Assembly (NCBI GenBank): GCA_032768795.1
Contig: CP136492.1
Span: 1,984,001 to 2,048,000 of the forward strand
From: Tremella fuciformis
Lineage: Eukaryota; Basidiomycota; Tremellomycetes; Tremellales; Tremellaceae
Direction: 5' to 3'
Length of the DNA stretch: 64,000 nt
The position numbers and the translations under genes are program-made. Shown piece after piece: positions 1 to 8,591 of the stretch. Positions within the stretch are counted from its first letter, which is position 1; each line of letters opens with the position of its first letter. Under the pieces are notes generated by a model. The model worked only from the letters and a program-made list of their open reading frames with translations. It was not told the DNA's origin and made no database searches.

Positions 1-667
1 TCCACGGCCATCCCAATACAATGTCGGCCCCATTTAATTCCGTCACAAGCAATTTGACATCTATTGGGGGATATTCGGGATGAAGTTGGATGTTCGTATC
101 GATATAGGTGTGAACCAGACCAAACGCGCTTGCACGTCCATCAAACATTACTACGTGTTTGGGTCGTTCAATCACGGTGTGGTTTAGGGTCTGGGCTATC
201 TCTGACCTCCAGTCGACAAAGCAGGAGCTGGCTCCAGTGTCGAACAGGATGTTGGAGAGATATCCTTGTCGGCAATATAAGGAGGGGAATCCGCACTGGA
301 GCTTTGCCCGGCCGCCAGTTAGGAGTACCCTCAATCGTAGATTCTCGGTCATGTTATCGTAGCATACAATTGATCTTTTTGGTAGTAGTTCGTCCCCAAT
401 AAATTCTGTTCCGTTATAATTCTCGAATGCCGCACCTAGAGTGAGAGGTTTGTTTGAGCCCCGACTCCCTCTCAATTCGACGGGGCGCTTACTTTTGACT
501 GTTGCGAGCTCGTAGAAGGGGTCGTGGTACGCTGGTAGGTGTTCGTAGCATTGGAAGAGACCACCGTTCCTTGAGATCGCGTCGATTGCGAACAGTCCTT
601 GGCCTGATGACCACTCTGTCCGCAAGAAAAGCATAAGCCCGAATCCCTTCGTCTCTGCTTCTCGAAC
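1..667 (-). CDS. Ty3/Gypsy pol polyprotein, N-terminal protease part (partial)
   Basis: This open frame has no start of its own and continues past the window edge. It lies in the -1 frame relative to gag and is open from position 667, so it overlaps gag by 196 nt (472-667). The retropepsin active site LFDTGASSCFVDW is encoded near 249-210. The flap-distal motif DIVLGWPW falls at the very edge, which is the normal end of a Gypsy protease domain. The protein is presumably made by programmed frameshifting from the gag frame; no canonical X_XXY_YYZ heptamer was recognised in the overlap. Its role would be processing of the Gag-Pol polyprotein inside virus-like particles. Confidence 0.85.
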
Positions 668-1716
668 TCACTCAGGCGTGGTCGCATACCTAGGCCCGCA
701 AATGGGTTGCCATTCCATGGGGTGGTCGCACGCGGTGGCTGAGTGCTCTTGACTGTGCTGGTTTCTGATGAGCGGTTAAAACTGGTAACAGTTGGTCGCA
801 CTCGCCCACTATTCGTTTCTATTTGTCGCGGTTCATGCCTCTCTGGGCGTCCTTGTTCGTTCTTCTTCTCTTGTTCCCTCTCAAACATGCGTTCATCAAG
901 TCTCGTGATCACCGTGACAAAGTCGTTCCAGGTCTTAGGGATTTCCTTCACCTTGGTAGCGATGGCGTCCTTGAGAGAGGGCTTCAAGCCTTCCCTAGCC
1001 TTGGCGATGAGAACCGAATCGGGCCAATCCAGCAATGATGATAACTGTTCGAACTCTGCAAAGTAATTCGTAACAGAAGACTTTTGTTGGATCGCTAATA
1101 TTTTCCGTTCGGCTGTATGAACTTCATCTGGATCTCCGTAGGTTCGTTTGATGTGTTTGATGAACAACCCGTAATCGTGAAGCCATCTAGGCTGATCGTC
1201 GACATCCTTAGCTAAGTGCGCCTCAATAGAGTGCAATGGCGCCTTCCTAAAGAACGATATCATATATCGGATCTTGGCATAGTCGGTGGCGTATCGGGCT
1301 GGTTGTAAGTCGAAGACCAGCTGACACTGCGTCAGGAATCCGGTGAGCTTGTTCCTTTCTCCTTGATACTCGTCCGGAGAGTTGACCTTTGGTTCCTTGT
1401 TGTTCGATTTGTTCGTATTAGTCTCGAATTGGTTCACTCGATGCTCAGTCATCATCCTTTGATTCTGACTCAAAAGCAGTAGTGCCTCACCAATCTTATC
1501 GAGTTGGGTCCTGATCGAAGAGAGCCCATCATCCTGGGTAGACTCCATCGTGTCTTCTTGAGCGCCTGGCTCGTACACGCCTGGCGTACCTTGGGCTCCT
1601 TCTCCTTCCTCCGTGGTAGTCCCAGTGGGAGGAGTGATCAGCTCATGCTCTGCGTCGGGATTGCCTGTCGCGCCTCGGTTCCTAAGGCCGTACCCGGTCG
1701 TAGGTGCAGAGGACAT
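472..1716 (-). CDS. gag: Ty3/Gypsy Gag protein with CCHC zinc knuckle
   Basis: This is a 414-aa structural protein of the retrotransposon particle. The N-terminal third is acidic and low in complexity. The central part (roughly residues 120-285) looks like a retrotransposon Gag capsid domain, with a Trp/Tyr-rich stretch and helices ending at VTRLDERMFEREQ. Near residue 362 there is one zinc knuckle, CFSCGQSGHQAKDC, followed by a Ser/Thr/Gln-rich tail. The ATG at 1716 is the first after the primer binding site, 35 nt downstream of it. The stop TGA at 472-474 lies inside the open pol frame, so translation must shift to make pol. Confidence 0.9.
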   Translation of the reverse strand: MSSAPTTGYGLRNRGATGNPDAEHELITPPTGTTTEEGEGAQGTPGVYEPGAQEDTMESTQDDGLSSIRTQLDKIGEALLLLSQNQRMMTEHRVNQFETNTNKSNNKEPKVNSPDEYQGERNKLTGFLTQCQLVFDLQPARYATDYAKIRYMISFFRKAPLHSIEAHLAKDVDDQPRWLHDYGLFIKHIKRTYGDPDEVHTAERKILAIQQKSSVTNYFAEFEQLSSLLDWPDSVLIAKAREGLKPSLKDAIATKVKEIPKTWNDFVTVITRLDERMFEREQEKKNEQGRPERHEPRQIETNSGRVRPTVTSFNRSSETSTVKSTQPPRATTPWNGNPFAGLGMRPRLSEFEKQRRRDSGLCFSCGQSGHQAKDCSQSTRSQGTVVSSNATNTYQRTTTPSTSSQQSKVSAPSN

Positions 1717-1750
1717 GTCGTCTTGATTTGGTGGCTTGTCGAAGGATATG

Positions 1751-1763
1751 AGCGATCTAGTTA
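1751..1763 (-). other. Primer binding site, self-priming type
   Basis: On the minus strand the sequence two bases past the LTR end reads TAACTAGATCGCT. It does not look like the 3' end of a tRNA, which would begin TGG. It is a perfect 13-nt reverse complement of AGCGATCTAGTTA inside the same LTR (2006-1994 on the minus strand). This is the arrangement used by Tf1 and its relatives, where the 5' end of the element mRNA folds back and primes reverse transcription. Confidence 0.8.
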
Positions 1764-1765
1764 TC

Positions 1766-2537
1766 TGTCAGACCTGTACCCGGTGACCTGTTTTAGATCC
1801 AACTAAAGCTCACCTAAATCAATCTATCGGTTCAAGCTGCTAACTATTAACGACTATTCGTAACAGATAGTAACGAACAAGAGTAGAGTGGAACCAAGCT
1901 GGGTGAGGAGCGATCAAGACTCACTTCACTTATCTATCTCTCGTCACTGGTACGGTCGATTCTCTAAGTAGACGTTCTATCTAGAGGACTAGTTAACTAG
2001 ATCGCTGAGGAACTTCCTCTGCGATCTTCCTTCTTAAGTATCTGCTGGCTCTCGCCCGCTCTCCCTCTGATCTTTCTAGCATCGTCCTTCGTGGGTCGTT
2101 CCATCGTTCTCCTAGTCGCTTCTACTCGTTCCCAATACTCTCTAGTATTCTCTCGTCGTCTCTCTTCTCTTCTATCGTCTTCTCTCCGCGCTGGCTTGCA
2201 TCTAATCTCCTTGCGTGCCCGTCGTCGTCCTTATCGTCCTCGGTCTCCGCCCCGTGGCCCTGACTGTGAGATAACTCTATCCTCCGTTATCGTGGACCTG
2301 ACTCTTGTCCTTGCGTGCGTTCCTATCTCAACTCGGCCGATGGAAGACTGAGACGTATCCTTCTATCGTTCTCCAGGTTGTTCCAGCGCTTTCAAGAGCA
2401 AGTCGTAGTTATTCGTGACTAATAGTGACGGTTCTATCGTACTCACGTTCTTCGGTTCGTAGGATCCTTTGGATGTTTCCGTCGGAAGTTGCCTCGTGGT
2501 AGTCTCGTGGTCAGGATGCCGTGTCGGCTTCCTGACA
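1766..2537 (-). repeat. 5' long terminal repeat, 772 bp
   Basis: The repeat starts TGTCAGGAAGCC and ends CAGGTCTGACA on the minus strand, giving the 6-bp inverted termini TGTCAG/CTGACA that mark LTR ends. It lies directly upstream of the primer binding site and gag. Only one LTR is visible, so the boundaries rest on the terminal inverted repeat and the adjacent primer site, not on comparison with the other LTR. The part between about 2050 and 2300 is pyrimidine-rich on the plus strand. Confidence 0.8.
1994..2040 (-). promoter_or_regulatory. Retrotransposon core promoter and predicted mRNA 5' end (start of R)
   Basis: On the minus strand a TATA-like TACTTAAG lies at 2040-2033. About 30 bp downstream begins AGCGATCTAGTTA (2006-1994), the 13 nt complementary to the primer binding site. 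In self-primed elements the complementary stretch is the first part of the mRNA, so the R region is predicted to start at about 2006. The TATA spacing agrees with that independently. Confidence 0.6.
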
Positions 2538-2549
2538 CTCCCCTTCAAA
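2538..2549 (-). other. Polypurine-tract-like sequence abutting the outer LTR edge
   Basis: On the minus strand the bases immediately outside the LTR read TTTGAAGGGGAG. A purine run ending exactly at an LTR start is what normally precedes a 3' LTR, yet this LTR is a 5' LTR for the gag on its other side. Either it is chance flanking sequence, or the LTR is shared with the 3' end of another element copy (tandem or recombined elements). I cannot tell which. Confidence 0.35.
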
Positions 2550-3352
2550 GTGATAATTTTGATTTTGGAAATTTCGAGTTCCTCCATCTCCTATAATTAT
2601 ATCTCAAGATCGGCTGAAGCAATCGGGCTGTTGTTGAGAGGGCTGGTAGAGGCCGATGCGAGGTATATTGTGTGAAAAGGACGGAATTGTATTATGCGAG
2701 TGTCAGCTGCAGTCGCAATTGTTTTGATGAGACTCTCAGAGAGACTCAGCTGAAAGCGAGAGCAGCTTGGAATGCCAGAAGGCTCAGAGGCTGCCCACCA
2801 GATTTCACTGGATTCTGCGGCCACCGGAACGGTGTACGACCTCCTGGGTGCTCCACCAAGCTTGGGAATCGGCCCAAAGTTGATATCTGCAGAGCCAAGT
2901 CCGGATTTGCTCGAACCCCCTCGATTTAAGCGCCGGGTTGCCTTCACCAAGCCCAGGCCGCGGTTTCACCCTGCAATATGGCAGAAGCGATAGAGCGTGT
3001 GCAGAGATGTAGGGAAACCGAATTGCAGTGAAGGGGCAATAACTCAAGAATGACTGGTCTCATATTCCGCTGCTGATGCTCAAACGCAGATGTTTGCATA
3101 TTGTGTAGAGGAAGCAGCTGAACACATACTTGCAGGAAAGGGCGAGAAATTGAATAGAGGGTGGGAAAAATCAACTCTAGAGTCTGAGTTTGCCGGAATT
3201 GCTGCATGTCAGATCTCTGAGAAAGTTGTCGGACAACTCGAGCGGTATGTCCGACCGCGTACGAAATGTTGCATGAAGGTCGACTTCAACGGCTATTCTC
3301 AGGATGCGTCACGGCGATGGCGCCGCGCCCATCACTGCCGCAACTACGTGAC
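2550..3352. other. Intergenic region, no gene recognised
   Basis: This stretch lies between the LTR and the COG8 stop codon. Open frames on both strands are short, overlap each other and have no recognisable domain or credible splice chain. It may hold remnants of another retrotransposon copy next to the LTR, plus the COG8 terminator. I see no RNA gene in it. Confidence 0.4.
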
Positions 3353-5263
3353 CTATTTCTCGTTCTCGGCGTTATCATCTCCGAGCGGCGGGGGACTCGC
3401 AGCAATCTCATCCAAGACAAGCTCGTCTCCACTTGCCCCATGTACTGACTCGTCCGCCCGCCCTGACGTAGCTGAAGCAGGTGCCTCGCCTGTAGAGTTG
3501 TCGTTCGCATGAAAGCCATTTGTGGCAGGAAGAGAGGATCGTATGCGATTCAGGCGCACCCACTCACGCAGCTCGATCGCAGGGTCAAAATCGGACGTCG
3601 TTTCGATCCTGATCTGACCGAAGATGCCGGATCGAAGGGCGCCCGAGAGGAAATCTACGCCAGCCAGCCAAGCCTCGGCAAGACCTAAACATGCGGCCAG
3701 CGTTTGCCTACGTTTCGCCTCTCTGAGTTCAGGTGTCCACTGAGTCTCGGTGTTGCGCCGCAGCAGGTCGGCCCGTGGAGAGGAATGCGACCGGGAGTGG
3801 CGTCTGCGAGGATCCAGATGGGATTTGTCGGAAGCGATGTCCAGTACACTTTGCAAGACACTACTAGTGCATTTGCCCAACACATCCCGCTGTACCTCCT
3901 GCAGCTGATGCCGAGCACCGAATGGAGCTAGGAGCCGAAGAGCGTTTAATGCAGTGATGTGAGCATTGACAAAGCGACCGACCGGCGGATAATTGGCCAG
4001 ACTCGCCGGTGGAACGGGGGTCTCGTCTAACGTTGACGGCTCGAGGGTCTCCAGCTCAGAAAGCTGGTGCGAATCGTGATCCGCGACTGCCAATGTCGCG
4101 ATATACGCGTCGGGCTGTCGATTGGCCTGGGACAGCGAATGGGTCAGAGTCTGAGACGCTTCGTTCATCGAGGCTTTGTATGCTGCGATGACGGTCTCGA
4201 CAAAACTTTGGCCCACATAGCAGGAGAAGTCCAAGCCAACTCGAGCGAATGACTGGGCGCAGTAACCCAGTTGAATGAGGATCGAGGCCAAGGAAGCTGA
4301 ATCGTGCGCTAAGCGGGGCGCATAATTCGAAACCAGTTCGGTCAAGTCATCGACGCAGAGGCGCGCGAAGGAGGAGATATGAGTCCCCGCAGTTTCCGCT
4401 GGGAATATAGCAAGGTACTGGGAGATGATGTCGTAGACGTGCTCGCGAAAGGCATCGACATACTTGCGTACGTAGCGTACTGGTTCCGCTCGGTCTCGTT
4501 CGATGTTGACGAGGTCGGAGCGGAAATTCTGGAGACGGCTGACTAAGAATACGAGAGAAAGTTGCTGCTCATCCAAGCGATCCAAGCGGCGCAAGTAGTT
4601 GATGGCCTTGATCAAGGTCGGCAGCTTGACAGGTTCTCGCAAAAGACCGAGCAGTTGGGTGAACATGAGCACGAGTATGCCCTCGACTTCTCTACAGACG
4701 TCGATGATAAGGGGATTCGGATGCCGTTGGCTCATATCGGTCAAATGTGATGCGAGCTCCAGCGCCTCTTGATAATAGCCATTCCGAATGCAGGTTTCCA
4801 TGAGTTGGGGGATTTCCAACAAGTCGATGAGCTTATCCTGTTGCTCCTGCACCAAAGATGCTTGACCCCGCCCATTTTGTATGCTAGTCGTACCCCTCGA
4901 AAACTCATGGCATGCATCCTCCAATTCGGGGACCGAGTTTAAAAGTCGGCCGAGGGATTCTTCAAAGTCGCCAAACGCCACATTGACCGCTGCCGAGCAT
5001 TGGTGGACGGAGATGAATGTCGAGTACTCTCTGAAACAGAGGTTGATGAGCTCGGACTCAACATTGCGCCCATGAGATGATATGGAGGTCGGTTCGGCGA
5101 GAAGAAATTCCAGCTGTAGACCAGTGAGATGATCGAGATAGGCTTTGGCTGGGCCTTGAGCCAAGGTCAGATCAAGCAGGGTCGACACCGCATCATGCGC
5201 TCCAGTCGACAGCAATTCGGCGAGTGAAGGAGTCTCCGCGCTGTTGGCCGAGTGGGCGATCAT
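3353..5263 (-). CDS. COG8: Conserved oligomeric Golgi complex subunit 8
   Basis: The product is 636 aa from a single exon. COG8 (Dor1 family) belongs to lobe B of the COG tether, which captures retrograde vesicles at the Golgi. The first 330 residues read as a typical Dor1 domain, with FLLAEPTSISSHGRN, an Asn-rich early helix, IPQLMETCIRNGYYQEALELA and the LRRLDRLDEQQLSLVFLVSRL helix pair. The C-terminal part, with HITALNALRLLAP, is the less conserved COG8 tail and ends in a Ser/Asp/Glu-rich stretch. I use the first ATG (5263); the frame stays open up to a TTG at 5293. A Helitron begins 52 bp upstream of this ATG, so the native promoter is displaced or replaced. Confidence 0.88.
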   Translation of the reverse strand: MIAHSANSAETPSLAELLSTGAHDAVSTLLDLTLAQGPAKAYLDHLTGLQLEFLLAEPTSISSHGRNVESELINLCFREYSTFISVHQCSAAVNVAFGDFEESLGRLLNSVPELEDACHEFSRGTTSIQNGRGQASLVQEQQDKLIDLLEIPQLMETCIRNGYYQEALELASHLTDMSQRHPNPLIIDVCREVEGILVLMFTQLLGLLREPVKLPTLIKAINYLRRLDRLDEQQLSLVFLVSRLQNFRSDLVNIERDRAEPVRYVRKYVDAFREHVYDIISQYLAIFPAETAGTHISSFARLCVDDLTELVSNYAPRLAHDSASLASILIQLGYCAQSFARVGLDFSCYVGQSFVETVIAAYKASMNEASQTLTHSLSQANRQPDAYIATLAVADHDSHQLSELETLEPSTLDETPVPPASLANYPPVGRFVNAHITALNALRLLAPFGARHQLQEVQRDVLGKCTSSVLQSVLDIASDKSHLDPRRRHSRSHSSPRADLLRRNTETQWTPELREAKRRQTLAACLGLAEAWLAGVDFLSGALRSGIFGQIRIETTSDFDPAIELREWVRLNRIRSSLPATNGFHANDNSTGEAPASATSGRADESVHGASGDELVLDEIAASPPPLGDDNAENEK

Positions 5264-5315
5264 GTCGCATCGCCCACACGCAGATGTGGTCAATCTTGAA
5301 TCGGGAGAAGGTACA

Positions 5316-5998
5316 CTAGGTAGATCGTGCAGGAAAGTGCGCGATAGGGCGTAGCTCGTTATTTCAATTCTTTTTTAGCTCTGAATTTCTAATCAGGTAT
5401 TCAAGTTATTGGTTCTCAGGCAATTTGGAAAACCTAATGCAATTCCTTGTTCTTTGGTTCCGTTAGACATGGGGGGGTGGGACACCCCCCCAAGACCCCC
5501 CCTTGCGCCTAGCGGCGCAGCCATCGCAGCCCTTACGGGTCAAGCATCCGGCAAAGCCGGATGTACTGTAGAACATTGATTAGTTGCAAGCTAAAGCACT
5601 TCATCAAGAGATGCGCAAGTGCTTGTTGGGCATGCTAGGCTGATCAGATGATCATAGGCATGCCAAGCTGGTCACAGGGGCTATGTCACAGCTGCCACCT
5701 GGCAAGCCTATTGCAGTCTTGTCAGACTTGCGCTATTGTAACCATTTTGGTGCAATGATAGGGCAGGGTATGGCAGTAGCTATGTAGGCGATTGGTTCTG
5801 CTACAGAGATCATTCCATGCATCAGCCTCATGCATAGATCTTTATTCTCTGATGAAAGGCAATTTGGCAAGGACACAATGCATATTAGGATTGTGCTGAT
5901 GAAATCAGAATGGCCGGAATTTTCTTATTTAATTCCCCCATTTACCGTTTTCGTTCCAGGGACACCCGCAGAAATTCGCCCCGTAAGAGCTACGCTGA
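5316..5998 (-). mobile_element. Non-autonomous Helitron, copy 1 (683 bp)
   Basis: On the minus strand it begins TCAGCGTAGCTC and ends CTACCTAG, with host A before and host T after. Eight bases before the CTAG end is a hairpin (ATCGCGCA, loop CTTTCC, TGCACGAT, one mismatch). These are the defining Helitron features; there are no terminal inverted repeats and no target duplication. Length and sequence match copies 2 and 3 with no difference seen by eye. It carries no Rep/helicase gene; its longest frames have no domain. It sits between COG8 and ILV3, 52 bp upstream of the COG8 ATG. Confidence 0.93.
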
Positions 5999-6218
5999 TG
6001 ACACCAACGAGTGACACCAACACGTCGCGAGAGATGCCCTTCACGTGTTTGGCACGTGCTCACCTCGTGGCATGGTGCCTCAAAAGCACTCGAAAAGATC
6101 GGGTCCAACCAGAGTTACAGAAAAGCACACTTGTCGACTCTGATTTTGCTTTTGCCTGAACATCCCGTTGCAGTTATTGTGGACAGATATCAGGTCTTCT
6201 TTGTTCAAGGGTACTCCG
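5999..6218 (+). promoter_or_regulatory. ILV3 upstream region with two CACGTG boxes
   Basis: This 220-bp stretch lies between Helitron copy 1 and the ILV3 start. It holds two CACGTG palindromes at 6042-6047 and 6053-6058, 11 bp apart, so both lie on the same face of the helix. bHLH factors such as Cbf1 bind this core. Without the Helitron the COG8 and ILV3 ATGs would be only 272 bp apart, so this is probably half of a former shared promoter. Confidence 0.5.
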
Positions 6219-8331
6219 ATGACTCCTCGCGCTGTGCAGTCATCGCTGCGGCATCTCCGAGTCAATTCCTCCGGCAGACGTACCCTCAGTTCCTCAGCCA
6301 GCACCATGTCACAGCCCATTCTCAACCGCTACTCCCGGACTATCACTCAGCCTAAAGCGCAAGGAGCTTCACAAGCGATGCTTTATGCTACGGAAGGGAT
6401 AGAAACCGACGAGGATCTCAGTAAACCTATGGTCGGCGTTGCAAGCATATGGTGAGGGACCCCATGTCTAGCCGGCTTCGCTCACAAGCGTCAGGTATGA
6501 GGGCAACCCATGTAATGGGCACCTTTTAGGCCTTGGACAGCGCGTCAAGCGATCCATCGCAAAAGCTGGCATTGTCGGCTACCAGTTTGGAACCGCTGCT
6601 GTGTCCGATGGAATCAGCATGGGCACATTCGGAAGTAAGATCGCCCCACTTAGCGATTCTTTCGTTGCTGATGATCTCAGTGTCGTACTCTCTGCAGTCC
6701 AGAGACATCATTGCAGACTCCGTCGAGACTGTCGGTGGCGGCCACTGGCTGGACGGTATGGTCGTCATTCCCGGTTGCGACAAAAACATGCCCGGAACTT
6801 TGATGGCCCTTGGGAGGTTGAACAGGCCTGGCTTCATGGTGTACGGAGGTACCATCAAGCCTGGTCAATGCGGAGGAGGTGCCGAAGGTCCTCTTGAGAA
6901 GCTCGACATCGTCTCTGCCTTCCAAAGTTACGGCAGATATCTTCAAGAAGGTCAGACGGAGGCCGCTGAACGACGGCGATACGCGACGGTTCGAAATGCT
7001 TGCCCCGGACCCGGGGCATGTGGCGGCATGTACACAGCTAACACCATGGCTTCTGCGGCCGAAGCAATGGGCATGACACTCCCGGGATCCTCGTCATTTC
7101 CGGCAGAGTACCCCGAGAAAAAGGCAGAAGCCGATTCCGTGGGTGACGTGATGATGAACCTATTGGAGAAGAATATCCTACCGCGGGACATCATGACGAG
7201 ACAAGCATTCGAGAACGCGATGGTGTGCCTATCGTAGTATGCCTTGAATCGCCAGCTGAAAGCAGGTACTTACTATGGCCCTTGGAGGATCGACGAATGC
7301 TGTACTACATTTGATCGCTATCGCGCATTCCGTTGGGGTCAACTTGACCATTGATGACTTTCAATCCGTATCGGATCGGGTCCCCTTCTTGGCCGACCTG
7401 AAACCGAGCGGTCAGTATGTCATGGAGGATCTGAACACCATCGGCGGTATTCCAAGCGTGATTCACTATCTCATCAAACTTGGGTACATGACAGGGGATG
7501 GTTTGACGGTCACCGGGAAAACTCTTGGAGAGAATTGCGAGGAATGGGTCGCGAAGTATGGCAGCAAGTGGGAAGGGCAGAAAATCATCCGATCCCCTGA
7601 GAACCCCATCAAGAGCACAGGTCACATCCGGTGAGCGCTATCGCCTTCGAGTGGGTATGAGCGTGGACTTGGCTCAACGAATAGCATCCTCAGGGGAAAC
7701 CTCGCTCCTGGCGGCGCTGTCTCGAAAATTACCGGCAAAGAAGGCCTAGCATTCACGGGCAAATGTCGTGCTTTCGATGATGAAGAGTCTTTTGTCAAGG
7801 CGGTCGAAAGCGGTTCTATCAAGAAAGGGGAGAAAACTGTCGTCGTCTTGCGGTATCTTGGTCCAAAAGGCGGTCCTGGCATGCCCGAGATGCTCAAACC
7901 GACCAGTCTGATCATGGGTGCGGGCCTTGGTTATGACGTAGCATGCCTGACCGATGGTCGCTTCAGCGGAGGGTAGGTCAAAATGTTACAAGGGGAATCG
8001 CTTCTGACAACGCCAGCTCTCACGGCTTCGTTGTCGGCCATGTCGTGCCTGAAGCCCAGGTTGGAGGTCCGATCGCGCTCGTCCAGGACGGCGACGTGAT
8101 CAGTATCGACGCTGTCGCAAATACCTTGAACGTCGAAGTTTCGGACGAGGAAATGGCTCGCAGAAAGGCGGCATGGCAGGCTCCGCCATTGAAGGTCAAT
8201 CATGGCACGCTGCTCAAGTACGCTCGTAATGTGGTGGACGCTAGTCGTGGATGCGGTGAGTCCAGCTTCGGTCTCAAGTGTTTGTGGCCAAGTCCCTTCT
8301 GCCAGCTGACGACTCAGTGACCGATGCTTGA
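6219..8331 (+). CDS. ILV3: Dihydroxy-acid dehydratase, mitochondrial
   Basis: The enzyme converts 2,3-dihydroxy-isovalerate and its methylvalerate homologue to the 2-oxo acids, the third step of valine and isoleucine synthesis in mitochondria. Seven exons fit: 6219-6451, 6495-6634, 6681-7222, 7266-7630, 7685-7972, 8017-8255 and 8318-8331, giving 606 aa in frame. Family signatures are [24 protein letters not shown] (Fe-S cysteines), [20 protein letters not shown] and [13 protein letters not shown]. The Arg/Ser-rich, acid-free N-terminus after the ATG at 6219 looks like a mitochondrial presequence; the ATG at 6306 would remove it. The last intron leaves a tiny final exon encoding only (V)TDA and the stop. 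Confidence 0.95.
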
Positions 8332-8591
8332 GAGACGAGAAAGGGACGGTGGTTGCGATCATGGTGGTATCTGAGCCGCATGAGCTATCTGTAAATACAC
8401 TGTCATCGTGATGCCAAGTTATCAGCATCATAGTTACTGCCGTCGTCGAGATTGATTAGTAAAGAGCAAGTCGGCTTGTAATCATCTAAGACATTTCAAG
8501 TCCCAATTAGGAAACTTTGGATCTTTCCCGCGCAGAGTACTTGATTGTTCGTGCTACGGTTGTCATCGCTCTTTCTCATTCCAAATCAAAC

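Larger units (their letters stand above)
1..2537 (-). mobile_element. Ty3/Gypsy LTR retrotransposon, 5' part
   Basis: The element runs leftwards off the window edge. In its own 5' to 3' order it shows an LTR (2537-1766), a primer binding site (1763-1751), gag (1716-472) and the start of pol with an aspartic protease (from 667 to the edge). The CCHC knuckle, the DTGA protease and the protease end DIVLGWPW place it in Ty3/Gypsy (Metaviridae). Reverse transcriptase, RNase H, integrase and the 3' LTR lie outside, so clade and target-site duplication cannot be read. Gag and the visible pol part are uninterrupted, so the copy may be intact and young. Confidence 0.9.

Noticed and set aside
1740..1765. 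A tRNA-primed binding site next to the LTR
   Set aside because: The sequence after the LTR does not start with TGG and matches no tRNA 3' end I know, while a perfect 13-nt complement exists inside the LTR.
2597..3047. Minus-strand open frames between the LTR and COG8
   Set aside because: Short, mutually overlapping, without domains or a consistent splice chain.
5264..5293. COG8 start at 5293
   Set aside because: That codon is TTG. The first ATG in frame is 5263, and the ten extra residues have no conserved character.
5316..5998. The 683-bp repeat as a solo LTR or a TIR (MITE-like) DNA transposon
   Set aside because: Ends are TC and CTAG rather than TG...CA, there are no terminal inverted repeats beyond a short subterminal GCGTAGCTC resemblance, and no target duplication flanks any copy. 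All three fit Helitron insertion at A|T.
5830..6159. Open frame inside the Helitron (begins MHRSLFSDERQF) and the same frame in copies 2 and 3
   Set aside because: It is seen three times only because the element is repeated. It shows no domain, runs off the element end into different host sequence in each copy and ends differently, so it is not a gene.
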